Shown here one piece after another: positions 23,568-30,464 of a stretch of DNA of 30,518 bases. The position numbers and the translations under genes are program-made. The notes under the pieces were generated by a model. It searched no databases. It saw only the letters and a list, made by a program, of their open reading frames with translations, and had not been told where the DNA came from. Origin of the DNA: an uncultured Clostridia bacterium (GTDB lineage: Bacteria > Bacillota > Clostridia > Oscillospirales > Oscillospiraceae); assembly GCA_937915065.1 (NCBI GenBank), contig CALDMR010000091.1, positions 1-30,518 on the forward strand. The letters are read 5' to 3'. How positions within the stretch are numbered: position 1 is the first letter of the stretch; every line of letters starts with the position of its first letter.

Positions 23568-23936
23568 ATGCTGCAGTATTATCTGGCGTTCTGGAAGCAG
23601 TGCGCCGACTTTCGGGGCCGCGGTCGGCGCGCGGCCTTTTGGTATGCCATGCTGGTGAATTTGATCATCAGCGCGGCGCTGTTTTTGTTGACGCCCCTGG
23701 TGCCGATGCTGCTGTTTGTCAGCTGGGGCTATGATCTGATCACCGTGATCCCCTGCATTTCTCTGGGGGTTCGCCGGCTCCACGATATCGGCCGCTCCGG
23801 CTGGTGGTGGCTGCTGGTGTTCGTGCCGCTGATCGGCGCCATCATGCTGATTTACTGGTTTGTCCAGGAGGGCGACCGGTTTCCGAACGATTACGGCCCC
23901 GACCCCAAGGCTGGAGAGCCCCTGAGAAAAGGATGA
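23568..23936 (+). CDS. DUF805 family membrane protein
   Basis: 122 residues with three to four hydrophobic segments (about 24-46, 48-62, 78-100) and the family signature LGVRRLHDIGRSGWWWLL (about 66-83). N-terminal FWKQCADFRGRGRRAAFWY also matches the family pattern. Function unknown. GGAAAGGAAG lies before the ATG at 23568. Probably co-transcribed with gldA, whose stop is 27 bp upstream, and followed by a strong terminator. Confidence 0.88.
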   Translation: MLQYYLAFWKQCADFRGRGRRAAFWYAMLVNLIISAALFLLTPLVPMLLFVSWGYDLITVIPCISLGVRRLHDIGRSGWWWLLVFVPLIGAIMLIYWFVQEGDRFPNDYGPDPKAGEPLRKG

Positions 23937-23940
23937 AAAG

Positions 23941-23980
23941 AAAAATCCCGCTGTCCTCTGAAAAGGGCAGCGGGATTTTT
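23941..23980. terminator. Bidirectional intrinsic terminator
   Basis: AAAAATCCCGCTGTCC pairs with GGGCAGCGGGATTTTT with one G-T pair, with T runs on both strands. It ends the gldA-DUF805 transcript and, from the other side, the HAD gene at 24007. Confidence 0.9.
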
Positions 23981-24006
23981 GCGCAATGGGGCCTCCGGCG
24001 GGGGGC

Positions 24007-24891
24007 TCAATCCATGGACAGGGTCATCTGGCCGGAGAGTTCATCGGCCCGGCGGATCAGGCGCATCTGGCGGGCGTTTTCCTCGGCCAGGGCGTCGGCG
24101 GTGGCCATTTTGCGCAGGATGTTTTTCACGGTGCGATCCAGGCCGGAACCCTCCCGGTAGTCGGCGGGGTAAATGAAATCCACCCGTCCGTTGGCCAGCA
24201 GATCCTTCACGCCGGGGGTCATTTCTTTGTACACGGCGATGCTGGCGCCGCCGTAGGACTGCATCATTTTCATGCAGGGCACATCGGACAGGCCGTCGCC
24301 CAGATAGATCATATTGGTGAAGGGTACCCGCTTGCTGTCGTCGGGCATGGAGTCGTTCAGGGTTTTGTCGTCGGACACGTCCAGCACGCCCTTGTTGATG
24401 CGGTAGACGAACTGGGTTTTGGAGGTGTAGTTGACGCTGAGCTTGGGCCACACGGCCACGCCCCCTTCGTCGTAGCAGAATTCGCTGGCGAAGATCTCCT
24501 TGAAGGCGCCGCTGATGGAGCAGCCCTCGATGATCTCCCGCAGGCCCGAGGAGATGATATAGTGCTCCACGGTGACGCCCAGGGCGGCGCCGAAGTCGTT
24601 GATGCGGCCGAACCAGGTTTCCACGCCGGGAAACAGGCGGATATCCCGCCCCGTTTCCACCAGTTGGCGGCGGGTCAGGGGGCGGCCTGCCCGGGCGGCT
24701 TCCCGCATCATGGTGTACATATAGGCCAGAATGCCGTCCATATGCTCCCGGCGGCCGAAGTCGTTGGCCAGGGTCCAGAATTCGGGCACGGTGAGGCCCA
24801 GGGAAGGGATGAAGGAATAGTCCTGCATATCCTCGGTGCTGAGGGTGTTGTCAAAGTCGTACATCAGCGCGATGATGGGCTGCTGCGGCAT
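24007..24891 (-). CDS. HAD-superfamily hydrolase, large
   Basis: 294 residues from the ATG at 24889-24891; the in-frame ATG at 24921 lies inside the preceding terminator and is rejected. Motif I YDFDNTLS (11-18, Asp12 and Asp14), motif II IISSGL, a lysine-containing central region (NYTSKTQFVYRINKG) and motif IV YLGDGLSDVPCMK. The layout, with a helical insert between motifs I and II, resembles phosphoserine phosphatase-like HADs. Substrate unknown. It follows divIVA on the same strand but beyond a stem-loop, so expression may rely on read-through. Confidence 0.88.
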   Translation of the reverse strand: MPQQPIIALMYDFDNTLSTEDMQDYSFIPSLGLTVPEFWTLANDFGRREHMDGILAYMYTMMREAARAGRPLTRRQLVETGRDIRLFPGVETWFGRINDFGAALGVTVEHYIISSGLREIIEGCSISGAFKEIFASEFCYDEGGVAVWPKLSVNYTSKTQFVYRINKGVLDVSDDKTLNDSMPDDSKRVPFTNMIYLGDGLSDVPCMKMMQSYGGASIAVYKEMTPGVKDLLANGRVDFIYPADYREGSGLDRTVKNILRKMATADALAEENARQMRLIRRADELSGQMTLSMD

Positions 24892-24919
24892 GGCGCTCCG
24901 TCCTTTCCTGAAAACGCAC

Positions 24920-24942
24920 AAAGGGGGCCCGAGGCCCCCTTT
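24920..24942 (-). terminator. Stem-loop after divIVA
   Basis: AAAGGGGGCC pairs with GGCCCCCTTT around CGA (24930-24932). On the minus strand TTT and then GTGCGTTTTC follow, a modest terminator for the divIVA operon. Confidence 0.6.
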
Positions 24943-24954
24943 GCAGTGTTTGTG

Positions 24955-25704
24955 TTATTTGCCCTGGCGGTAATTCCGGCCGAATTTCAGGTCGCCGAAA
25001 TCAATGCGGCGGGTGGCCGTCAGGTCCTCGGGTTCCTCTGCATCCTCTGCCTCTTCGGGGGCCTGCGCAGTTTCTGCGCTCGCCGGGGCTTCCTCTTCTG
25101 CCGGGGCCTGCTCAGCGGGCGCTGCGGCCTCTGCTTCGGCGGGCGCTTCCGCCTCGGCATCCTGGGAGAAGGAAGCCATGACCGAGGATTCGATGGACTG
25201 CACCTGGGCGTCTACCGCTTCTTCCGCGGCGCCCTCCCGGGCGGGCAGATCCACCTGGATCTCGGGCACGCCGTCCAAAAATTCCAGCTCGCTGCTGCAC
25301 AGGCGGCGCATATTGGCGATGAAGGCGGCGCTTTCTTCCTTGGCCAGGCGCAGGCGCTCGGTTTCGGCGGCCAGCTCGGCCTCCAGCTCCGCTTTGCGCT
25401 CGCCGGCCTCGGCCTCGGCGGTTTCCAGCAGGGCGGCCTTTTCCTTTTCGGCGTCCTGCACCATCTGGCTGGCCATTTTCTGGGCCGTCAGCAAGGTGGC
25501 GCGCATGGAATCCTCCGTGGCGCGGTATTCCTCCACCTTTTCCACCAGCACCTTCAGCTTGGCCTTCAGCGCGGCGTTTTCTTTATACAGGGTGGTGTAG
25601 TCTTCGGTCAGGGTGTCGAGGAACTCGTCCACCATGGCCATATTATAGCCGCCCATGCGGGCCTTGGAAAATACATGGGTCGAAACTTCCTGGGGGGTCA
25701 GCAT
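24955..25704 (-). CDS. divIVA: DivIVA-domain cell division / polarity protein
   Basis: Peripheral membrane coiled-coil protein that marks curved membrane at septa and poles. 249 residues: N-terminal lipid-binding domain with LTPQEVSTHVFSKARMGGYN and VDEFLDTLTEDY (1-36), long coiled coil (about 38-130), a connecting domain, then a low-complexity Ala/Glu/Pro linker (about 180-228) and a short conserved-looking tail (TATRRIDFGDLKFGRNYRQG). AGAAAGGTG precedes the ATG. It lies 24 bp after sepF; the ylmG and ylmH genes usual between sepF and divIVA are absent. Confidence 0.94.
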   Translation of the reverse strand: MLTPQEVSTHVFSKARMGGYNMAMVDEFLDTLTEDYTTLYKENAALKAKLKVLVEKVEEYRATEDSMRATLLTAQKMASQMVQDAEKEKAALLETAEAEAGERKAELEAELAAETERLRLAKEESAAFIANMRRLCSSELEFLDGVPEIQVDLPAREGAAEEAVDAQVQSIESSVMASFSQDAEAEAPAEAEAAAPAEQAPAEEEAPASAETAQAPEEAEDAEEPEDLTATRRIDFGDLKFGRNYRQGK

Positions 25705-25728
25705 CTATGATCGCACCTTTCTCTTTTT

Positions 25729-26184
25729 TTAGAAATACAGGCCGTTGTTTTCCAGCTCGTTGATCAGGTCGCCCTCGATATCCACATGATAGGGGGTGAT
25801 GATGTAGGTGCTGTTGGCCACGCGCTTGATCTTGCCTTCTCCGGCATAGGCCACGCCGGAGAGGAAGTCCACCAGGCGGCGGGCCACATCCTTGTTGGTG
25901 GCTTCCAGGTTCATGACCACCGTACGCTTGTTCTTCAGGTGGTCGGCGATCTCGGAAGCGTCCTCAAAGTGCTGGGGGCTGACCAGCACCACCTTCAGCT
26001 GGGTGGTGGCGTGGATATTGACCACCTTGTTGCTGCGGCGCTCTTCGCGGCTGGGGGCGCGGCGCTCGTCGAACAGGGCGGCGGTGTTGTCCTGTTTTTT
26101 CACGTCGGGAAAGGATTCTTCGTATTCCTCGTCCTCGTCTTCATAAGTATGGGTCAGCTTTTTCAGCTCGTCAAACAATCCCAT
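25729..26184 (-). CDS. sepF: Cell division protein SepF
   Basis: Membrane anchor and FtsZ-filament bundling protein. 151 residues: N-terminal amphipathic helix (MGLFDELKKLTH), acidic linker (EDEDEEYEESFPD), and the SepF core with KVVLVSPQHFEDASEIADHL, MNLEATNKDVARRLVDFLSG and ANSTYIITPYHVDI. GGAGGC precedes the ATG at 26182-26184. Between yggS and divIVA, as in most Firmicutes. Confidence 0.96.
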   Translation of the reverse strand: MGLFDELKKLTHTYEDEDEEYEESFPDVKKQDNTAALFDERRAPSREERRSNKVVNIHATTQLKVVLVSPQHFEDASEIADHLKNKRTVVMNLEATNKDVARRLVDFLSGVAYAGEGKIKRVANSTYIITPYHVDIEGDLINELENNGLYF

Positions 26185-26222
26185 GGCAAAAGCCTCCGTT
26201 TATGTTGAATTTCTAATATCTC

Positions 26223-26930
26223 TCAGACAGCGGGGTAGTGGCGCGCGCCGAAGATGGCCGTGCCCACGCGGATCATGGTGGATCCGGCGGCGATGGCGTC
26301 CTCAAAGTCGCCGCTCATTCCCATAGAAAGGATCAGTTTATCATTATTATGAAGCAAAAGGGAAGAGGTGTCAACAAATAAGTCGTGCATTTGGGTAAAA
26401 TAGGGCAGATTTTCACCCTTTTCCGCCGCAATGGGGGGAATGGCCATCAGGCCGCGGATACGCACATGGCGCTCCGCCCGGGCCAGCACGGTTTCGATCA
26501 CACCGCGCACCTGCTCCGGGGCAAAGCCGCTTTTGCTCTCCTCGCCGCCCACATTCACTTCCAGCAGGATATCCTGAACCAGATCCAGCATGCCGGCCCG
26601 CTTGTCGATCTCCTCCAGCAGGGGCAGGGAGTCCACAGAGTGGATCAGGTCGACGCGGCCCACCACCTGGCGGACTTTGTTTTTTTGCAGCACGCCGATG
26701 AAATGGAGGGGCGCGCCGTCGTAGGCGTGTTCGTCCAGCTTCTGGGTCATTTCCTGCACCCGGTTTTCGCCCAGGCAGTCGATGCCGGTGGCTACGGCTT
26801 CCCGGCAGGCCTGGGCATCGTTCATTTTGCTGGCGCCGCACAGCAGGATCTCCCGGGGGTCCCGGCCTGCCGCCCGGGCGGCGGCGGCCATCCGCTCCCG
26901 GATCGCTGCGATATTTTCTGCGATGGACAT
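26223..26930 (-). CDS. yggS: YggS/PLPHP family pyridoxal phosphate-binding protein
   Basis: Single-domain PLP protein that controls vitamin B6 and amino-acid balance; no known catalytic turnover. 235 residues. PLP lysine K35 in LCGASKMNDA, GENRVQE (54-60), HFIGVLQKNK (76-85), HSVDSL, and the phosphate-binding end SMGMSGDFEDAIAAGSTMIRVGTAIFG (given here in part by position, about 200-226). AAAGGATG precedes the ATG. In the conserved yggS-sepF-divIVA order. A short AT-rich stretch lies at about 26330-26400 (see findings). Confidence 0.95.
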   Translation of the reverse strand: MSIAENIAAIRERMAAAARAAGRDPREILLCGASKMNDAQACREAVATGIDCLGENRVQEMTQKLDEHAYDGAPLHFIGVLQKNKVRQVVGRVDLIHSVDSLPLLEEIDKRAGMLDLVQDILLEVNVGGEESKSGFAPEQVRGVIETVLARAERHVRIRGLMAIPPIAAEKGENLPYFTQMHDLFVDTSSLLLHNNDKLILSMGMSGDFEDAIAAGSTMIRVGTAIFGARHYPAV

Positions 26931-26958
26931 GGAATCATCCTTTCTCTGTGTTTAGAAG

Positions 26959-26990
26959 GCTCCGCCGGGGCTGTTGGAACCGGCGGGGGC
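26959..26990 (-). other. GC-rich hairpin between the adaptor gene and yggS
   Basis: GCTCCGCCGG and CCGGCGGGGGC can pair around an 11-base loop. No T tract follows on the minus strand, so it may be an mRNA stability or attenuation structure in the operon. Confidence 0.35.
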
Positions 26991-27002
26991 GGGGACGGGG
27001 GA

Positions 27003-28274
27003 TCACAGATCCTCGATCACCTTTCCGTCATACAGTTCCTCTGCCGTGATCAGCAGGGTGTCGCCGGCGCGCAGGCGGGAGGAGCCGGTGTTTTCTGTGT
27101 TGTCCGCCTTTTTCGCGGGCTCCACCAGATAGTAGCCGCTGCCCTGGTAGATCACCTCCACGGGCTTAAAGACCGCCTGCATTCCCACCAGGCAGTATAC
27201 GCCGGCGCCGCCGTCCTCTTCCACCCGCAGGGCCTCGGTGGGCACGCGGATGCCGCTGTAAGAATCGTGGATCAGGCTGGCGCTGGAACGGCGCAGGAGG
27301 GTGACTTCCGGCAGGTATTCGTCGGAGGAAAAGACCACCAGCTTCTGGCCGTTTTCGCTGTCGCTGATCCGCTGAACGGTCATGGTCAGATCCCGGTTCA
27401 GCTCCTTGACAAAGCGGAGGGTCACGGTGTGGCCCACCTTATAGGCGGCGGCCTCCTCTTCGTCCATGTTGGCGGCGTAGTACCAGGTGTCGCCCAGCAC
27501 CAGCTTGCCCACATTGGAGGTCTGGCTGTTGTTGGCGGTCACGGCGGACAGCTGGGAGGGGGTCAAGGTGTCCAGCATGGCGGGGGTCAGGGTGGTCTCG
27601 TAGCCGTCCACCACCGCAGAAAACAGGCCGGAGGCGGTGGCGGTAACGGGTTTTGCACTGCGCTGCAGCTGGGATTTCAGGGATTGGATCTGGGTGTTTA
27701 CCTCCTTGATCTGGGTGGCCAGGGTCTCGGCGCTTTCGCCGGAGGCGGAATAGTCCCGCTTGATCACCAGGGCTTTCAGCTCGGATATATCCTGGGCCAG
27801 GGAGGCATATTGCCTGTCGTTCAGATTTTTCTGCATGGACAGGATGGCGGCCTGGATACTGCTGTCCAGCTTGACGCCCACGGTGGAGCCGCTGCTCACC
27901 TCCAGGGCGAACTGCAGCCGCTCCTGCTGGGCATAGAGGGCGTCCAGCTGGGCCTCGGCGTCCATGGCGCTGCTGTCGGCATACAGGGTGGCAACGCTCT
28001 GGCCCACGGCCACGCGCTCGCCCTCCCGGCGGGTGATGCTCAATGTGCCGCTGCTCTGGCTGGGCAGCAGCTGCTCCTGGCGCACCACATAGCCGGAAAC
28101 GGTGGTTTCGTCGTCGGTCTCGTAAAGGTAGGCTGTGGCGGTGTCGTAGGCGGAGGCGATGTTGCCGCCGATCTGGTAGAGGACATAGGCGGCGACCATG
28201 GCCAGCAGCAGCACCAGGATCAGGGTGGTGGCGGTGGATGGGCCGGTTTTTTGGGGTTTGCTTGTCTGTTTCAT
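27003..28274 (-). CDS. HlyD-like membrane-anchored periplasmic-adaptor-type protein
   Basis: 423 residues from the ATG at 28272-28274. The upstream in-frame ATG at 28292 is rejected because the ribosome site GGAGAGG lies within its first codons. One TM helix (about 17-36), a lipoyl/barrel-sandwich half (VSGYVVRQEQLL... GERVAVGQSVATLY), a coiled-coil hairpin (about 100-210), the second lipoyl half (ATASGLFSAVVDGYE), and C-terminal beta domains (VPTEALRVEEDGGAGVYCLV). Such adaptors usually work with an ABC or RND pump, but no transporter gene is nearby. Its place in the hfq-yggS-sepF-divIVA run suggests an envelope or division-linked role, which is inference. Confidence 0.82.
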   Translation of the reverse strand: MKQTSKPQKTGPSTATTLILVLLLAMVAAYVLYQIGGNIASAYDTATAYLYETDDETTVSGYVVRQEQLLPSQSSGTLSITRREGERVAVGQSVATLYADSSAMDAEAQLDALYAQQERLQFALEVSSGSTVGVKLDSSIQAAILSMQKNLNDRQYASLAQDISELKALVIKRDYSASGESAETLATQIKEVNTQIQSLKSQLQRSAKPVTATASGLFSAVVDGYETTLTPAMLDTLTPSQLSAVTANNSQTSNVGKLVLGDTWYYAANMDEEEAAAYKVGHTVTLRFVKELNRDLTMTVQRISDSENGQKLVVFSSDEYLPEVTLLRRSSASLIHDSYSGIRVPTEALRVEEDGGAGVYCLVGMQAVFKPVEVIYQGSGYYLVEPAKKADNTENTGSSRLRAGDTLLITAEELYDGKVIEDL

Positions 28275-28315
28275 GGGGTACCTCTCCTGCATCCCCGCCG
28301 CGCCGCCGGGGGCGC

Positions 28316-28546
28316 TTATGCGCCGCCGTTCAGGTCAATGGGCCGCATGGGGATGATGGTTGAAATAGCGTGTTTATAAATCATCTGCTGTTTGCCGTCG
28401 CTGTCCAGAATGACAACGAAGCTGTCATAGCCGCCGATCACGCCGTGGATCTGAAAGCCGTTCATCAGAAAAACGGTGACCAGGGTGCCGGCGCGGCGGG
28501 CTTTGGCTAAAAAAGTGTCCTGAAGATTGATGGTGGATTTTTGCAT
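28316..28546 (-). CDS. hfq: RNA chaperone Hfq
   Basis: Hexameric Sm-like protein that binds small RNAs and poly(A) tails. 76 residues: Sm1 region LVTVFLMNGFQIHGVIGGYD (about 22-41) and the diagnostic Sm2 motif IYKHAISTI (about 57-65), short C-terminal tail. A longer frame from 28684 overlaps miaA and is rejected; the ATG at 28544-28546 has AAGGAGCG upstream. Directly after miaA, the classical order. Confidence 0.96.
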   Translation of the reverse strand: MQKSTINLQDTFLAKARRAGTLVTVFLMNGFQIHGVIGGYDSFVVILDSDGKQQMIYKHAISTIIPMRPIDLNGGA

Positions 28547-28608
28547 ATCGTTCGCGCTCCTTATGTTTCTATGTACGGACGATATGGCACGGTGCCCGTC
28601 CGCCGGGA

Positions 28609-29559
28609 TTATCCTAACCCCTCGGACGCGAGGATTTCTGTCGAAATTTGGAGGGCGCGGGAGAAATCCCGCTCTTTTTTCCAAAAGATCCAGTGGATGG
28701 CGCCGTTGCGCCGCAGCCAGGTCAGCTGGCGCTTGGCATATTGCCGGGAGCGGAGCTTGATCTCGTCGGCGGCTTCTTCCATGCTGCGCCCGCCCTCCAG
28801 GGCGGAGAGCAGCTCCTTGTAGCCGATGGCCTGCAGGGCGGTGCTTTCCCGGGAAACGCCGGCGTCGAGCAGGGCCTGCACTTCCCCGGCCAGTCCCCGG
28901 GCCATCATCTGATCCACCCGGCGGTCGATCAGGGCGCGCATGTCGGAGCGATCTTCAAAGGCCAGGCCGATGTAAACGGCCCGGTAGCGCGGCGGGATCT
29001 GCCGGCTTTCGGCGTCGTGTTCGGTGATGGTTTTGCCCGTTTCGTAATAGATCTCCAGGGCGCGCAGGATGCGCTTTTCGTCGTTGAGATGGAGCCGGGC
29101 GGCGGCGGGCGGGTCGATGCGGGCCAGCTCGGCATGAAGGGCTTCGATGCCCTCGGCGGCCAGGCGGTCTTTCAGCAGCTGCCGGGTCTGGCCGGTGCTC
29201 TCGCCCCGGGCAAAGCTGCGGCCCGCCACCAGGGCGTCCAGATACAGCCCCGTGCCGCCCACCACAATGGGCAGCTTGCCCCGGGCCAGGATATCGTCAA
29301 CGCAGGCGGTGGCTTCCTCCACAAAGCGGGCCACGGAATAGGGCTCCCGGGGATCTGCCACGGCGATCATGTGGTGGGGGATGCCCTCCATTTCTTCCGC
29401 CGTGGGGGCGGCGGTGCCGATGGTCATGCCCCGGTAGATCTGCATGGAGTCGGCGGAGACGACTTCGCCGCGAAACTGTTTGGCCAGCTCGATGCCGAGC
29501 TTTGTCTTGCCGCAGGCCGTGGGGCCCACGACGCAGACGATTTGATTGGATTGGGGCAC
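28609..29559 (-). CDS. miaA: tRNA dimethylallyltransferase MiaA
   Basis: Adds the dimethylallyl group to N6 of A37 in tRNAs reading UNN codons. 316 residues. P-loop GPTACGKT (12-19, the usual Ser replaced by Cys), SADSMQIYRGMTIGTAAP (35-52), VGGTGLYLDALVAG and RQYAKRQLTWLRRN near the C-terminus. The start codon is GTG at 29557-29559, decided by AAGGAGGT at 9 bases. Upstream of hfq; with mutL-like sequence at the window end this recalls the mutL-miaA-hfq cluster. It contains a perfect Noc-site core at 28845-28856. Confidence 0.96.
   Translation of the reverse strand: MPQSNQIVCVVGPTACGKTKLGIELAKQFRGEVVSADSMQIYRGMTIGTAAPTAEEMEGIPHHMIAVADPREPYSVARFVEEATACVDDILARGKLPIVVGGTGLYLDALVAGRSFARGESTGQTRQLLKDRLAAEGIEALHAELARIDPPAAARLHLNDEKRILRALEIYYETGKTITEHDAESRQIPPRYRAVYIGLAFEDRSDMRALIDRRVDQMMARGLAGEVQALLDAGVSRESTALQAIGYKELLSALEGGRSMEEAADEIKLRSRQYAKRQLTWLRRNGAIHWIFWKKERDFSRALQISTEILASEGLG
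28845..28856. promoter_or_regulatory. Candidate Noc-binding site core
   Basis: TTTCCCGGGAAA, a perfect 12-bp palindrome equal to the core of the B. subtilis Noc site ATTTCCCGGGAAAT; the outermost bases differ (C and C). It is in the miaA coding sequence, as Noc sites often are within genes. Function is inferred. Confidence 0.5.
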
Positions 29560-29612
29560 AGGGCCACCTCCTTATGGCGCGCCGCCGGGGCGCGGGGAAT
29601 GGAGCAAAGGGC

Positions 29613-30200
29613 TCAGAATGTCAGGGCCAGTTTTTGGGCTTCCTGCAGGGTGCCCTGCAAAATGTACTCATGGTCGATTTCGATCACATCCTGCATGGCG
29701 GCGCCCAGGAAGTGATATTCGGAAATGCCGAAGAAGGGGCACAGGGCGCGCCAGTAATCGCTGCCGCAGTTGCGCCCCTCCAGGGGGCCGCCGGCGGTGG
29801 TGAGGAACAGCAGCTTTTTCGCCCGGCACAGGCCCACCTCGCCCTGGGCCGTGTAGCCAAAGGTAATGCCGGCGGCGGCAATGTGTTCAATATACAGCCG
29901 CAGCTGGGAGGGGAAGGACAGCTCCCAGAGGGGGGCGGCCACCACGATGCGCTCTGCCGCGGCGAACTGGCGGGCCAGGGCGAATTCCGGAGCGTCGGTG
30001 CGGCCGCTGTGCAGGGCCTCCTCCCGGCGGCGCAGAGCTTCCTCCTTCAGCGGGGGCAGATCCAGGGGCTTGATATCCAGCACTTCGATCTCGTCCTGGG
30101 GATGGGCGGCCCGCCAGGCGGACAGGAAGGTGTCTGCCAGCAGCTTGGTGCGGGACCGTTCGTGAACGGAGATGCAGCAGTCAACATAGAGCAGTTTCAT
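29613..30200 (-). CDS. Flavodoxin-like FMN-dependent NADH oxidoreductase (AzoR-like)
   Basis: Cytoplasmic flavoprotein of the Flavodoxin_2 group that reduces azo dyes or quinones. 195 residues. N-terminal beta strand and phosphate loop (LLYVDCCISVHERSRTKLL, where the second half binds FMN phosphate), APLWELSFPSQLRLYIEHI (about 89-107, the conserved P.W....P..L..YID pattern), and TTAGGPLEG (about 134-142). AAAGGAG precedes the ATG at 30198-30200. It lies between the mutL end and miaA on the same strand. Physiological substrate unknown. Confidence 0.85.
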   Translation of the reverse strand: MKLLYVDCCISVHERSRTKLLADTFLSAWRAAHPQDEIEVLDIKPLDLPPLKEEALRRREEALHSGRTDAPEFALARQFAAAERIVVAAPLWELSFPSQLRLYIEHIAAAGITFGYTAQGEVGLCRAKKLLFLTTAGGPLEGRNCGSDYWRALCPFFGISEYHFLGAAMQDVIEIDHEYILQGTLQEAQKLALTF

Positions 30201-30252
30201 AAGAAGAACTCCTTTCGTATTCTTGGGTGCGGTTGGGAAGATGAAAAGGGCA

Positions 30253-30335
30253 CCCCCGCGGGCGGCGGGGAAGGGGTGGGTTTAAGCCCGCTTGAAGAGT
30301 TTTTCGATCTCGTATTTGGACAGCTTGATCTTAAC
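30253..30335. repeat. Direct repeat copy 1: orphan duplicate of the mutL-like 3' end
   Basis: 83 bp matching copy 2 (30436-30518) with one mismatch (30280/30463), offset 183 bp. Read on the minus strand it encodes GRPVKIKLSKYEIEKLFKRA and a TAA at 30282-30284, then the same GC-rich stem region. No open frame of any length precedes it, so it is a gene-tail relic. Confidence 0.9.
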
Positions 30336-30346
30336 GGGCCGGCCGC

Positions 30347-30418
30347 CGCGGCATGTGCCGCGTACAAGGTTTTGCCGGAGGGAAAACCTTGGGATCGAGG
30401 CAATTCATTTGCCCCGAT
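30347..30418. repeat. Three consecutive inverted repeats between the direct repeats
   Basis: (1) CGCGGCA-TG-TGCCGCG at 30347-30362; (2) CAAGGTTTT / AAAACCTTG at 30365-30391, loop 9; (3) ATCG-A-GGCAA / TTGCC-C-CGAT at 30394-30418, loop 5 with one mismatch. Resembles an intergenic palindromic repeat element or a structured RNA; no gene is seen here. Confidence 0.7.
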
Positions 30419-30423
30419 GCAAG

Positions 30424-30463
30424 TAAAAAGAGGGGCCCCCGCGGGCGGCGGGGAAGGGGTGGA
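30424..30463 (-). terminator. Probable mutL terminator
   Basis: After the TAA of copy 2 the minus strand has CCCCGC...GCGGGG stem sequences and then CTCTTTTTAC (T run 30425-30429). Copy 1 carries the same stem but a shorter T run (CCCTTTTC). Confidence 0.6.
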
Positions 30464-30464
30464 T

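Noticed and set aside
26969..26979. Hairpin before yggS as a full terminator
   Set aside because: No T tract follows on the minus strand and yggS needs transcription from upstream, so it is listed only as a hairpin.
28316..28684. 122-residue Hfq with an N-terminal extension
   Set aside because: The extension overlaps miaA and has no ribosome site; the ATG at 28546 gives the standard Hfq.
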